A stretch of DNA of 64,000 bases, taken from assembly GCA_009377575.1 (NCBI GenBank), contig WHTU01000001.1, positions 124,001-188,000 on the forward strand, read 5' to 3'. How positions within the stretch are numbered: position 1 is the stretch's first letter; each line of letters begins with the position of its first letter. The position numbers and the translations under genes are program-made. Below are positions 8,268 through 17,488 of this stretch, piece after piece. The notes under the pieces are model-generated. The model was not told where the DNA came from. It ran no database searches and saw only the letters and a list, made by a program, of their open reading frames with translations. This stretch comes from Nitrososphaeraceae archaeon (GTDB lineage Archaea; Thermoproteota; Nitrososphaeria; Nitrososphaerales; Nitrososphaeraceae).

Positions 8268-9245
8268 TTAACTTAGTCTTACTCGAATGATGCCGTTGAG
8301 ATAATCAATGTCTCGCAATTGATACTTCGAAGCATCCTCTGGTAGCTTGGTCAGTACCTGCGAAATATTGGATTTGCGATCGGTTATCTTTACTAAATTG
8401 TTTTGAGGTTCGAAATCCACCCTAATATCTGCGAGTCCCGAAATACCTTTAACCTCAACTAATATTTCATAAAAGTCTGGTCCTTTGATTATATCTGGTT
8501 CTGTTCTAACAAACGGACTCTCTGGGGGGCTAAATGATATCTTCTTCATTGGAGGAGAACGGATATCTAGAATGCGGATGTCCCTCTTACGCGCCAATAG
8601 TTTCCAGACGTAAGCAGTGCCCAATCCTGCTACGAAGCCCCCTATGTGTGCAAAATATGCTACACCCCCAGATGGGGGGAATATAATACCGAAGACTATT
8701 TGCATAATAAACCATATTGGTAGGAATGCGATTGCTGGAATCCTAACAGTTGTGATAAAGAACGCAAATACTATTGTGAATATCTTGGCTCTTGGGAACA
8801 TCACTAGGTATGCTCCCAATACTCCTGAAATTGCACCTGATGCTCCGACAGCCGGGATCAAGGCGCTGCTGTCCTGATTCGCAACCAGGCTGTGAGAATA
8901 CGCTGCAAGAATTCCCCATAACAGGTATATCAGAAGGTATTTCAGATGTCCAAATTTATCTTCTATGTTATCTCCAAAAACGAACAGAAAAACCATATTG
9001 CCCACTATATGCGCAATTCCGCCATGCATAAACATTGAAGTAAAAATGGACACGATATCCCCAGCTATTACAAAACGGGGGATAGAACCGTATGTATAAA
9101 ATAATTCCTGTGTAGCATTAGGATCTATGAAGAAATTCGTAAACACCACTCCCCAAAAAAAAACCACGACGTTAATAAAAATTAGACCGTAATTGACATA
9201 GGGCCGTCCATGCAGTCTTTGAGTATCATCGTGGATTGGGAACAT
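8268..9245 (-). CDS. Rhomboid intramembrane protease fused to an Hsp20-like domain
   Basis: Residues 1-205 form a six-helix rhomboid: the typical start FPIHDDTQRLHGRPYVNYG, the catalytic serine motif GASGAISGVLG and the catalytic histidine in AHIGGFVAGLG. After a short linker, residues about 255-325 form a beta-rich domain (YEILVEVKGISGLADIRVDF, then LNGIIRVRLS) that matches the alpha-crystallin/Hsp20 pattern with its late NG-x-(L/I)-x-V motif. The protease is inferred active; the tail may bind substrates or aggregates. The fusion is unusual. Confidence 0.85.
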   Translation of the reverse strand: MFPIHDDTQRLHGRPYVNYGLIFINVVVFFWGVVFTNFFIDPNATQELFYTYGSIPRFVIAGDIVSIFTSMFMHGGIAHIVGNMVFLFVFGDNIEDKFGHLKYLLIYLLWGILAAYSHSLVANQDSSALIPAVGASGAISGVLGAYLVMFPRAKIFTIVFAFFITTVRIPAIAFLPIWFIMQIVFGIIFPPSGGVAYFAHIGGFVAGLGTAYVWKLLARKRDIRILDIRSPPMKKISFSPPESPFVRTEPDIIKGPDFYEILVEVKGISGLADIRVDFEPQNNLVKITDRKSNISQVLTKLPEDASKYQLRDIDYLNGIIRVRLS

Positions 9246-9300
9246 TTGGGGTTTAATACAATTTTGTTGCTACTAGGGAATCGGATAAATTCGAAATTAT

Positions 9301-9465
9301 CTAAAATCCGCCAAAGGGATTTGGATTAGGCGTAAAGTCCTCGCTCTCAGAATGGGCTTTTCGAGAATGCCTCTTTAACCGCTCTTTATCATCAAATTTC
9401 ATGTCACAATACTTGCATTTAAATTCATTCAATTCTTCTTCATTCTTCTTTTTGAAAAAGATCAT
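9301..9465 (-). CDS. Single C2H2 zinc-finger microprotein
   Basis: A 54-residue ORF with one classical finger: CKYCDMKFDDKERLKRHSRKAH (C-x2-C-x12-H-x4-H), preceded by a basic N-terminus (MIFFKKKN) and followed by a short NPNPFGGF tail. Archaeal one-finger proteins of this size are usually nucleic-acid binders. It lies downstream of the Lrp-type gene on the same strand. The finger makes a chance ORF very unlikely. The target is unknown. Confidence 0.85.
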   Translation of the reverse strand: MIFFKKKNEEELNEFKCKYCDMKFDDKERLKRHSRKAHSESEDFTPNPNPFGGF

Positions 9466-9480
9466 CTGATCAATCGATAT

Positions 9481-9600
9481 TTAACAACGTAATACAACTT
9501 CATTAACCTTGTGTAGCCTATTTTTTGTCTGGATGGAATACCGCTTCCAATGCTTGTGGGTCGAGAACTTGATACTTGAAAGAAATTCACGCAGACTCAT
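9481..9600 (-). CDS. Possible 39-aa basic peptide
   Basis: ATG 9600 to TAA 9481 encodes a basic peptide beginning MSLREFLSSIKFSTHKHWKR. It fills the space between the Lrp-type gene and the zinc-finger gene with gaps of 11 and 15 nt on the same strand, as in an operon. There is no recognised family; chance is a real alternative. Confidence 0.3.
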   Translation of the reverse strand: MSLREFLSSIKFSTHKHWKRYSIQTKNRLHKVNEVVLRC

Positions 9601-9611
9601 AGGCCGCTGCT

Positions 9612-9842
9612 CTATTCCATCACTATCATTGTTAATGTAGATTTGACGCCATTAAGCTTTCTTAGCTTCCATGTAATAGTTTCTTTAACCTTCTCCATTG
9701 TGTCAGCTTCGACCTGTGCCACAATATCGTACACTCCATAGACCTGGTACACTTCCCTTACGCCTTCAAGTTTATTGAGTTCGTTAACAATAGAATCTTC
9801 GCTTCCCAATTCTGCATTCATCAGTACAAAGGCCTGTGGCAT
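9612..9842 (-). CDS. Lrp/AsnC ligand-binding (RAM) domain protein
   Basis: 76 residues comprising only the regulator-of-amino-acid-metabolism domain of Lrp/AsnC proteins, without a helix-turn-helix. The sequence PQAFVLMNAELGSEDSIV-NEL, then VYQVYGVYDIVAQVEAD and the final VKSTLTMIVM follow the beta-alpha-beta-beta-alpha-beta pattern. Stand-alone versions oligomerise, bind amino acids and may modulate full-length Lrp regulators. The neighbours are small genes of unknown role. Confidence 0.88.
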   Translation of the reverse strand: MPQAFVLMNAELGSEDSIVNELNKLEGVREVYQVYGVYDIVAQVEADTMEKVKETITWKLRKLNGVKSTLTMIVME

Positions 9843-10114
9843 ACACCTAGATAGTCATGGCTGGTGTATAAAAACATGTAGATATGCTCATTTTGTGGAC
9901 CTTTTACCGTAGAATAATATGATTGAACCTGCAAATACACCTTTAGGAACTAGTGCTCACTGACATAAGTACATTGCTTAACAGAATCGTTAAAATAGAA
10001 AGGCCGTAACGTCGTGAATATCAGTATTGTCGGAATAACAAATCATGGAATGCTCGACCAATAGTTTTTTTCATTCACTCGCCTGACTTAGATTTCAGTT
10101 CCCATTCCCTACGT

Positions 10115-10924
10115 TCAGATCTCATGTGGCAGCTTACTTTCGTCGAAAACTCCAGCACGGTTCCATTGGTAAGTGAAATAATCTTCACACCATTCGTGAA
10201 ACGCATTACTATCACTATAATATACTATGTTCAAGTCAGGTCTTCCCTTTAAACTAGGGAATGCAACACAGGAATGTCTTTCGTTAAATATCATGACCAG
10301 CTTGACGCTATCCAGCATTCGTCTCTCAACCATCCCTTTGGAAATCAAACTGCGCCAACCTATTCTTTCCAAGATTTCACTCCTTCCCTTTGGGACTACA
10401 GGATCTCGAGGGAATATATAAGAAAATTTTACGCCACTTCGAATCCTTGAACTAAGTGTCTCAATAAGGTCAACGGGTACTTCCGAAATTATTTCTTTGA
10501 TGTATTTGTTTGAATTCAGGAATATATACTTCCACCTTTGAAGTATAGCCATAACACCGTTAACAACCTCACATTCAGCGAGAGAACCTATCCTAAGAAT
10601 AAATTTTAGTGGAAGATCGCCAAATGAATGATCATTGAAATATTCTCTATTTCGAAACATGAACGCGTAACTTGGAATTAGAGAAACAATTGATTCTCCG
10701 TACGGGGTAAGTATAAGCTCTCCCTCAAGCCCCTTTGTGACGAGATTTGAGGAGACGAGTCGCGATATGTTTCTATGTGTCTCTTGCATCGTTACATTTA
10801 GCGCTTCAGCAAGTTGTGAAAGACGGTATGATCTGTTTCTAAGTTTCATTAGGGTAGAGTACCTTAGATCTCCGGCTAACTCGAAAAACAAGGAGTTGAC
10901 TTCCTCTTCGCGTTCTCCATGCAT
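10115..10924 (-). CDS. Winged-helix transcriptional regulator (DUF1724/FilR1-like)
   Basis: 269 aa. The N-terminal winged helix (residues about 10-75, YRLSQLAEALNVTMQETHRNISRL with a GLEGELILTPYG wing) is followed by the DUF1724-type sensor domain common in methanogens and Thaumarchaeota (SSRIRSGVKFSYIFPRD; SVKLVMIFNERHSCVAFPSLKG). The ligand and target are unknown. It is monocistronic; the 270 nt upstream of the Lrp-type gene separates the two. Confidence 0.85.
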   Translation of the reverse strand: MHGEREEEVNSLFFELAGDLRYSTLMKLRNRSYRLSQLAEALNVTMQETHRNISRLVSSNLVTKGLEGELILTPYGESIVSLIPSYAFMFRNREYFNDHSFGDLPLKFILRIGSLAECEVVNGVMAILQRWKYIFLNSNKYIKEIISEVPVDLIETLSSRIRSGVKFSYIFPRDPVVPKGRSEILERIGWRSLISKGMVERRMLDSVKLVMIFNERHSCVAFPSLKGRPDLNIVYYSDSNAFHEWCEDYFTYQWNRAGVFDESKLPHEI

Positions 10925-11035
10925 CGATCAATGACCGTGCGCCTAAAATTTAAACTTGACAAGCGGTGCCAGGTTTAAAAATCTATAAATTGAATACAAT
11001 TCGTATTTTCAAAATCATTAATCTATTTGGGCTAG

Positions 11036-12355
11036 CTAAGGACTTATTCTGGACATGGTCCTAGGAAATAGTACACAGTCTTTAATATCCTCGATGCCAA
11101 TAAACCACCTCAGCAGCCTCTCGATTCCCATTCCAAATCCTCCATGTTCCACCGATCCATATTTCCTCAAATCAAGATACCATCCGTAATCAACAGAATT
11201 GAGACCTGCTTGTCTAATCCTATTGGACAGCGCTGGGAGATTATCTTCTCTCATCCCTCCACTACTTAACTCGCCATATCCTCTGGGTCCCAAGAGATCA
11301 AAGGTAAGACTTGTTTCCAACTGATCTGGGTTTTCCTTGACATAGAAAGGCTTCACCTTAGTAGGGTATCCAGTAATGAACAAAGGGGTCGTCATCTGTC
11401 TAGTTAATTCCCTTTCAGAATCAATATTCAAATCGTCCCCCCATCGAATAGTTCTAGCTTTTCCGTCGACTTCGGTTACCTGGAAATCGAGTGAGATTAG
11501 CCCTCCAATGGCTTGATCGTAGGTCATTTTGCGAAAAGGCTCCGCAAGTTCCTTAAACTGACTGGAGTCTATTTTGAGAACTTTCAATGATTCCTGTCGT
11601 TCATTAATAGTTTTATCAATCGTATACCTAACAAGATTCTCTTGGATTTGCAGAAGGTCTCGAAGGGACACCCATGGGGCCTCGCATTCCAGATGTGAAA
11701 ATTCTGCCAAATGCCTAACAGTCCTAGATCGTTCCGCCCGAAACGAGGAAGTCAGACTCCACACAGGACCCAATGAGAAAATCATTGCCTCTAGATAGAG
11801 CTGTGCACTCTGTGACAGGAATGCCACGTCGTCAAAATAGTTTAGCTTGAAGAGAGTTGAACCTCCTTCTACTGAACCCTTCACCACTAGTGGCGGGGTT
11901 ACTTCCATCCAATCATTCTCAGAAAACCATTGCCTAAGAAATTTAAACATCGATGCCCTAATCTTAGCAATTTCTATCATTTTCCGTGTACGTAATGCTA
12001 GGTGTCTATTATCAAGGAGCAACTCTGCGCTTTGATACTCACCGAGAGGATAGTCCTTTTCCGAAACTTGAAAGACCTGGAGATTTGTTCCAGCAATCTC
12101 GATCCCCCCTTCTGGAGCACGAGCATCCTGCTTTACTATACCAGAAATCTGCACAGATGACTCCCTTGTTATGTCGTCTATTTTGTAGGAAGGGAAAACA
12201 CATTGTATGATAGATCCGCGATCATCCCTGAGAAGTACGAATGTGTTTCCCTTTTGCTTTCTCAACCTATACACCCAACCACGTAAGGTCACCTCTCTTC
12301 CAATGTAATCTGCAGATGCTATATCACAAATCCTCAAAGCTTTGACCCCAACCAC
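11036..12355 (-). CDS. asnS: Asparaginyl-tRNA synthetase
   Basis: Class IIb synthetase (439 aa): N-terminal OB-fold anticodon-binding domain (VTLRGWVYRLRKQKGNTFVLLRDD), then the catalytic core. Motif 2 is visible as FRAERSRTVRHLAEFSHLE and motif 3 as HGGFGMGIERLLRWF. The C-terminal FPRTMSRISP is of the AsnRS type rather than the AspRS FPRDP type, so direct tRNA-Asn charging is inferred. The start is GTG 12355. A possible alternative is a non-discriminating AspRS. Confidence 0.9.
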   Translation of the reverse strand: MVGVKALRICDIASADYIGREVTLRGWVYRLRKQKGNTFVLLRDDRGSIIQCVFPSYKIDDITRESSVQISGIVKQDARAPEGGIEIAGTNLQVFQVSEKDYPLGEYQSAELLLDNRHLALRTRKMIEIAKIRASMFKFLRQWFSENDWMEVTPPLVVKGSVEGGSTLFKLNYFDDVAFLSQSAQLYLEAMIFSLGPVWSLTSSFRAERSRTVRHLAEFSHLECEAPWVSLRDLLQIQENLVRYTIDKTINERQESLKVLKIDSSQFKELAEPFRKMTYDQAIGGLISLDFQVTEVDGKARTIRWGDDLNIDSERELTRQMTTPLFITGYPTKVKPFYVKENPDQLETSLTFDLLGPRGYGELSSGGMREDNLPALSNRIRQAGLNSVDYGWYLDLRKYGSVEHGGFGMGIERLLRWFIGIEDIKDCVLFPRTMSRISP

Positions 12356-12527
12356 CTTATCGATTTCTGAACCAATCGCCTACAAAGATGCATAATGTTT
12401 GATGAGCAATAATGAAAAGATTTCGAAACCTACCGTTCTCAATGACCCATGTTTGTGCCAGGGGCATTCCAATCATTGTACAGATGAGATCTAATTTAAT
12501 ATATCTGGTCGAGAACACTTAGTACTT

Positions 12528-12674
12528 ATGACAAAATTTGATGGTATAAAAGGTCAAGAATTACTAGATGTTGAACAGTCAGACTCTGAAGTAACGTTGA
12601 TTTTCAAAGATAACCGATATCTATTTGTCAGACTAGAAAATGGGCGTATAGTCTGCGAATCGGTGCCTGAATAG
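12528..12674 (+). CDS. 48-aa hypothetical protein
   Basis: A small acidic ORF, MTKFDGIKGQELLDVEQSDS..., with alternating strands (EVTLIFKDNRYLFVRLENGR) suggesting one small beta-sheet. No family is recognised. It is divergent from asnS. The upstream CTAATTTAATATAT (about 12491-12504) lies 25-37 nt before the ATG, suiting a leaderless promoter. Confidence 0.5.
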   Translation: MTKFDGIKGQELLDVEQSDSEVTLIFKDNRYLFVRLENGRIVCESVPE

Positions 12675-12781
12675 AAAAAAACCAGTTCATCACATATCAC
12701 TTGCTCAACTACTTGACAGGGTAGGCAGAATCCAGTTAATTACTACAAACGCTGATTTTGACAGTTCACCACAACATGAAA

Positions 12782-13303
12782 TCAATCTAATCTTATTGAA
12801 TTGGATCTTGCAGATAACTCAACTGGCTCAGTAAAATCATGCCTTCCCCATGAAACTCGAATCTCAGCATGAATATCCTCAGTTCCTGACGTTCCGCGTT
12901 GATCTCTGCTGGCCTCTATTGTCTTATCGACGTCAAACATCAGTGACTGTGCCTCTTGAACTGAAAGCGGATATAGTGGAACATCTTCTTGTACTATAAA
13001 TATCCAGATCCTAAATGGGATCTTGGGATTTCTGGTCCAAAACAGAACTGCTTTCCTAACATACTCTCCAGTAAAGATCGTCCGGTTATTGATCTTCAAG
13101 GCGATGCCTATTTTGAGACGAAATGAATTGTCATGCTTGTTGTACGCTTTCTCCCAACTTAATTGATTGAAAGCACTTCTGATGGTCCCGGTTATGCTAA
13201 AGGTAAGTTTTAGCAGTCCTCTAGTGTTAAATTCTTCCCTTTCATGGACAGCCTCTAACTTTGTCTCCGAAATGAAATTTCCTTGGCTGCTCAGTATCGG
13301 CAA
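12782..13303 (-). CDS. Hypothetical beta-rich protein
   Basis: 173 residues with no family I recognise. The centre is beta-rich (RLKIGIALKINNRTIFTGEY, PFRIWIFIVQEDVPLYPLS) and the C-terminus is charged (EIRVSWGRHDFTEPVELS). There is no signal or membrane segment. It is divergent from the Rpo11 gene with only 46 nt between starts, so the promoters overlap. Confidence 0.6.
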   Translation of the reverse strand: MPILSSQGNFISETKLEAVHEREEFNTRGLLKLTFSITGTIRSAFNQLSWEKAYNKHDNSFRLKIGIALKINNRTIFTGEYVRKAVLFWTRNPKIPFRIWIFIVQEDVPLYPLSVQEAQSLMFDVDKTIEASRDQRGTSGTEDIHAEIRVSWGRHDFTEPVELSARSNSIRLD

Positions 13304-13314
13304 TATCAGGAGAT

Positions 13315-13325
13315 CATTTATATCT
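13315..13325 (+). promoter_or_regulatory. TATA-like box for rpoL-tfs
   Basis: CATTTATATCT lies 25-35 nt upstream of ATG 13350, supporting that ATG over the longer upstream frame, which overlaps the divergent gene. Confidence 0.6.
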
Positions 13326-13349
13326 TCAATAAGTAGTTGTCTCTATCGT

Positions 13350-13628
13350 ATGCTCACAGAAGTAATTGAGAGTAATGACAATACCTTGGAGCTAAAACTT
13401 AGAGACGAAGATATTTCCGTGATGCTGATCATCCAGCATGAACTACTTAGCAAAAAGGATATTGACTTTGCTGGAGTTATTCTTAAACACCCACTTATTA
13501 GAGATTATATTATGAGGATTGTCACAAAAAAAGAAGATCCTGCGGTGGCATTGAAGGAAGCATCTGCCAACGCAAGCAAATATTTGGAAGAATTAGGCGC
13601 AAGTATTAAGACTCAACTAAGAAGTTGA
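13350..13628 (+). CDS. rpoL: RNA polymerase subunit Rpo11/L
   Basis: 92-aa subunit L (Rpb11 homologue), which pairs with Rpo3 in the polymerase assembly platform. The sequence begins MLTEVIESNDNTLELKLRDE, contains the conserved helix-entry HELLSKKDIDFAGVILKHPL and ends in a long helix. The open frame extends upstream to 13167, but that part is antisense to the divergent gene; the family length and the TATA spacing fix ATG 13350. Its TGA overlaps the TTG start of the TFS gene. Confidence 0.95.
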   Translation: MLTEVIESNDNTLELKLRDEDISVMLIIQHELLSKKDIDFAGVILKHPLIRDYIMRIVTKKEDPAVALKEASANASKYLEELGASIKTQLRS

Positions 13629-13984
13629 AGGTGATAGCCAACCTGAAGTTCTGTCCGAGCTGCGAATCACGTATGAAACCAATGTCTGAAGAGGGTACGG
13701 TAAAATGTCCAAAATGTGGATATGCGGAACAGGATAAATATTCTTTGCAGAATCAAGAAAAGCTGCAACCCAGACAAACAAGATCTGAAAATATCTCAAA
13801 AAGTTCGCTTAAGGTAATGGATTCCGATGCACCAAATGCCATGCCCACAACGAGCATTGAGTGTACAAAATGTGGAAATATGACTGCGTATTGGTGGATG
13901 TTGCAGACAAGGTCTGCAGATGAGGCGACTACACAGTTCTACAGGTGTACTGAATGTAGCTACACTTGGAGAAATTACTCATGA
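13625..13984 (+). CDS. tfs: Transcription factor S (TFS)
   Basis: 119-aa archaeal TFIIS/Rpb9 homologue that stimulates transcript cleavage in backtracked polymerase. Two zinc ribbons are visible: CPSC...CPKC near the N-terminus and CTKC...CTEC at the C-terminus. The acidic cleavage hairpin SADEATTQFYRC carries the catalytic Asp-Glu pair. The start TTG 13625 overlaps the rpoL stop (TTGA), so translation is probably coupled. GTG 13631 is an alternative. Confidence 0.93.
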   Translation: MKVIANLKFCPSCESRMKPMSEEGTVKCPKCGYAEQDKYSLQNQEKLQPRQTRSENISKSSLKVMDSDAPNAMPTTSIECTKCGNMTAYWWMLQTRSADEATTQFYRCTECSYTWRNYS

Positions 13985-14050
13985 TTAAAGGTATTCGGTT
14001 CGATGGCCCATTTCTAATTTGGATTGTCGACGTGATGGTCAGACAGCAAT

Positions 14051-14060
14051 GTTTAAAATT
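14051..14060 (+). promoter_or_regulatory. TATA-like box for the PCNA gene
   Basis: GTTTAAAATT is 28-37 nt upstream of TTG 14088, fitting a leaderless start at this TTG. Confidence 0.5.
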
Positions 14061-14087
14061 AATAGATGATGTCGGTAATCATAAATA

Positions 14088-14840
14088 TTGACATTCAGCG
14101 CTACTACAAACTCCCCAGACGAATGGAAAGTGGTAACATCGGCAATCTCAACCCTAGTAGATGAGGCAACCTTTGAAGCCAATGTCGAGGGACTTCTATT
14201 CAGAGGGATGGATCCTTCGCATGTCGCGCTTATTGATATTCACTGGCCCAACTCAGCATTCCAAAAATTCCAGTGCAATGATTCCATTAAATTTGGCGTA
14301 AGGATTGATGAATTCTCTAAACTAATAAGACGAGGTGATAAGAAGGATGCGGTTGAGGTTTCTATCGGAGAGAACTCTACATTACTAATCCGGATCAAGA
14401 ACGGCTACAATAGAGAATATAAAATGCGACTCATAGAAAGTTCCTCAGGTTCAACACCACTCCCAAAATTGAATTTTAACTCAAGAGTCGTTCTAAACTC
14501 TTCTACTTTGGATAGAGTGTTTTCCGACATCCAAGTCGTATCTGAATACATTACTTTAGGATCAGAGCAAACAAAAATTGTCTTTACCGGAAAAGGAGAC
14601 GCGGGCGAAGCAAATATCACCTTGGATCAATCCAGCGAGGGGCTAGAAGATATTACTGTCAAAGAAAGTAGTAATGCCACATACAGCCTTGATTACCTAT
14701 CAAGGATGATAAAAGCTGTAGGAAGCACTGGCGGATCTGTGATAGCTGAATATTCGACTAAAATGCCATTGCGACTAGAGTTCAGAGTCGCAAACATCGG
14801 AAGAATACATTTTTATCTTGCCCCAAGGGTTCAAGATTAA
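14088..14840 (+). CDS. pcn: DNA polymerase sliding clamp (PCNA)
   Basis: 250-aa ring-forming processivity factor. The N-terminal half contains FRGMDPSHVALIDIHWP, a close match to the PCNA DxSHVxLv motif. The interdomain and C-terminal strands (YSLDYLSRMIKAVGSTGGSV; STKMPLRLEF) are also typical. The start is TTG 14088. It follows rpoL-tfs on the same strand, forming a transcription/replication cluster, but has its own likely promoter. Confidence 0.95.
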   Translation: MTFSATTNSPDEWKVVTSAISTLVDEATFEANVEGLLFRGMDPSHVALIDIHWPNSAFQKFQCNDSIKFGVRIDEFSKLIRRGDKKDAVEVSIGENSTLLIRIKNGYNREYKMRLIESSSGSTPLPKLNFNSRVVLNSSTLDRVFSDIQVVSEYITLGSEQTKIVFTGKGDAGEANITLDQSSEGLEDITVKESSNATYSLDYLSRMIKAVGSTGGSVIAEYSTKMPLRLEFRVANIGRIHFYLAPRVQD

Positions 14841-14917
14841 AGTAGTGATAATAAAGTTGCCTATGAGTAAACACGTACAGATAACTTTCTGAGTATGTAC
14901 TCAAGGATTTCTTAGAC

Positions 14918-16324
14918 ATGCTTGTTGTGATGAAATTTGGAGGATCTGCAGTCGAATCTGGTGAACGAATTAGACACATATCTAACTTAGCGCTGAATTA
15001 TCAACAGAACATGGGTTTTGATGTTATTTTGGTAACATCCGCGGTGAAAGGGATGACGGATGAGATATTAGCGGTGGCAGAAAGCGTAAAAAAGGGAGAC
15101 AAAACAACTGTGAACCAGTTTGTCGACCGTCTGAAACGACTACATCTATCTATCATAGACTGTAGTATTTTTGATGAAGCTAAAAAGAAAGAGGCAAAGA
15201 ATACTGTGAGTGAGCTTGTTGACCTTATTCAAAATGTTCTTCACGGAATGTTGCCTATGCGAGAAGTCACTCCAAAGATGCTCGATTATTTGCTCTCATT
15301 TGGAGAGAGGCTCTCCACCTTTATTGTCTCAGTGGCGATTGAGGATATTGGGGGAAGCTCACAATATCTTGTGGGCAATGATGCGGGTATAGTGACCGAC
15401 TCCAATTTTGGAGAGGCACTCCCGTTAATGGATACTACGAAACTTAATGTTTCGCATAGGTTGAAACCTTTGTTAGCTAAGAAAGTTATCCCCGTGATCA
15501 CTGGTTTCATTGGGGCTGATCAATTTGGTAACATAACCACCATTGGTCGAGGAGGCTCCGACTATACAGCAACGATTATAGCGGCGGGCTCCAGAGCGGA
15601 TGAGGTGTGGCTGTGGAGCGATGTAGATGGATTAATGACAGCCGATCCGAAAATTGTCAGCGATGCAAGAGTTATACGAGAAGCGTCATTTGCCGAAGCC
15701 TTAGAAATGGCATTGTTTGGTGCTAAATATATGCATCCAAGAGCATTGGAACCGGCTATCGAGTCTAATATCCCAATGAGGATAAGAAATTTTATGAAGG
15801 TAAACGACGACGGCACTTTAGTGGTAAGTAATCCCAGTAAGGATTCGCATAAAATAGTGAAAGCAATAAGCTCTATCCGACACACAGCCTTAATAGACGT
15901 AAGCGGAGTTGGAATGGTTGGTGCTCCAGGGACAGCCGGAAGGATCTTTGACACTCTGGCTAAAAATAAAGTAAACATCATGATGATTTCTCAGAGCCCA
16001 TCCGAATCAAGCATTTCAATGGTTGTTAAGAAGGAAGCACTTCAAAAGGCAACTAGTACTCTGGAATTGTCGCTGCTTGGTAGAGTGATCAAGAAAATTG
16101 ATGTGAAAGAAGACGTTGCAGTTATAGCAGTCGTTGGTTCAGGAATGCGAGGGATTAAGGGGGTGGCCGCAAGAGTGTTTGGTGCTGTTGGCAACAAGAA
16201 TATCAATGTAATTATGATTGCTCAAGGATCTTCCGAACTAAACCTTGCTTTCGTAGTGAATGACATGGATTGTGTAGAAGTGGTAAGAACAATTCATGGT
16301 GAATTCGATCTCAACAATTCGTGA
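14918..16324 (+). CDS. lysC: Aspartate kinase
   Basis: First step of lysine/threonine/methionine synthesis, phosphorylating aspartate. The kinase domain starts VMKFGGSAVESGERI (KFGGS nucleotide motif) and contains GRGGSDYTATIIA. Two C-terminal ACT domains (about 325-395 and 400-465; VSGVGMVGAPGTAGRIF and VVGSGMRGIKGVAARVF) indicate feedback control by an amino acid end product. At 468 aa it has normal length. No other pathway gene is adjacent. Confidence 0.95.
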   Translation: MLVVMKFGGSAVESGERIRHISNLALNYQQNMGFDVILVTSAVKGMTDEILAVAESVKKGDKTTVNQFVDRLKRLHLSIIDCSIFDEAKKKEAKNTVSELVDLIQNVLHGMLPMREVTPKMLDYLLSFGERLSTFIVSVAIEDIGGSSQYLVGNDAGIVTDSNFGEALPLMDTTKLNVSHRLKPLLAKKVIPVITGFIGADQFGNITTIGRGGSDYTATIIAAGSRADEVWLWSDVDGLMTADPKIVSDARVIREASFAEALEMALFGAKYMHPRALEPAIESNIPMRIRNFMKVNDDGTLVVSNPSKDSHKIVKAISSIRHTALIDVSGVGMVGAPGTAGRIFDTLAKNKVNIMMISQSPSESSISMVVKKEALQKATSTLELSLLGRVIKKIDVKEDVAVIAVVGSGMRGIKGVAARVFGAVGNKNINVIMIAQGSSELNLAFVVNDMDCVEVVRTIHGEFDLNNS

Positions 16325-16400
16325 TGTTAGAAACGTATGGTATTATTTGAAGCCATTCTTCGAGCAAAGGATAAATTGTCATAATGATTAGCTGTTGAGC

Positions 16401-17198
16401 ATGGAAAGGGGCCAATTGTTTGTCGTGGGGATAGGGCCTGGAGATCATGACCAAATGACCTTTCGTGCGAAAGAAGTCATCGCTGAGAGTGAAGTTGTCA
16501 TCGGTTATGACACCTATATCACGTTGATTGAGGATCTAATTGTCGGAAAAGAGATTCATCGATATCCGATGACCCAAGAAGTTGATCGAGCCAATCAGGC
16601 AATCAGGACAGCAGAAGGAGGTAAAAAAGTGTCCCTTGTATCCTCCGGTGATCCTGGAATATATGGCATGATAGGACTGGTCTATGAAATTCTTGCTGAG
16701 CGAAACTGGGAACGAGATAATGGGATCTACGTGGAGTGCGTACCAGGAGTTTCGTCACTGAATTCTTGTGCGGCACTAGTTGGCTCTCCTCTAATGACCG
16801 ACTTTGCAGTAGTTAGTATGAGTGACTTACTCGTCCCTTGGGAGATCATAATAAAAAGAGTGGAAGCCGCAGCGATGGGAGACTTTGTGACCGTCATATA
16901 TAATCCAACTAGCAAGAGAAGGGTTCACCAGTTAAGAGACACTCGAGAAATATTCTTAAAATATCGAAGCCCGAAGACACCAGTCGCTATAATAAAAGGA
17001 GCCTACCGAGAGAGCCAAACGGTTGTAATTACTGATTTGCAAAGGCTGCTTGAACCGGAACATCAGCAAATTATGGGAATGATAACTACAATCATCATAG
17101 GGAATACATCGACCTTCACATATCGCCATCTTATGATAAACCCAAGAGGGTACAAATCAAAGTATGAATTAGTTCATGACACTCCCGCAGATGCATAG
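16401..17198 (+). CDS. cobJ: Precorrin-3B C17-methyltransferase
   Basis: SAM-dependent tetrapyrrole methylase of cobalamin (B12) synthesis that contracts the corrin ring. The family motifs are VVGIGPGDHDQMTFRAKE, VSLVSSGDPGIYGM and ECVPGVSSLNSCAALVGSP. The C-terminal half contains the usual VIYNPTSKRR and GNTSTF segments. ATG 16401 is used; TTG 16395 would add two residues. It stands alone; the rest of the cob genes are outside the window. Confidence 0.92.
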   Translation: MERGQLFVVGIGPGDHDQMTFRAKEVIAESEVVIGYDTYITLIEDLIVGKEIHRYPMTQEVDRANQAIRTAEGGKKVSLVSSGDPGIYGMIGLVYEILAERNWERDNGIYVECVPGVSSLNSCAALVGSPLMTDFAVVSMSDLLVPWEIIIKRVEAAAMGDFVTVIYNPTSKRRVHQLRDTREIFLKYRSPKTPVAIIKGAYRESQTVVITDLQRLLEPEHQQIMGMITTIIIGNTSTFTYRHLMINPRGYKSKYELVHDTPADA

Positions 17199-17488
17199 TG
17201 GCACATACTATTGCAGCGATGCTTTCAGAATTGCCTCTATAATTCGTACCAATCTTATAGTTTTGAAATGGAATGGATTTTTTGAAACTTAGTCGAGATG
17301 AGGCCAAATTCCTGTCGAGACATATTTTGAATCGTCATCGCGGTAGAGTAACAACGGTAAGTATATAGAAGAGAGTATTAAGAAAATGAAAAAAGTGGAA
17401 TGGTCTATATATTCAAGGGTAATCTCATCGCCGGCTTAAGATTATTTTCAAAATAGTTTCCGCCTTTTGAACATTATTGACGAAATGG

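Noticed and set aside
13167-13349. Long N-terminal extension of the Rpo11 frame.
   Set aside because: It is antisense to the divergent gene, unlike any Rpo11, and the TATA spacing supports ATG 13350.
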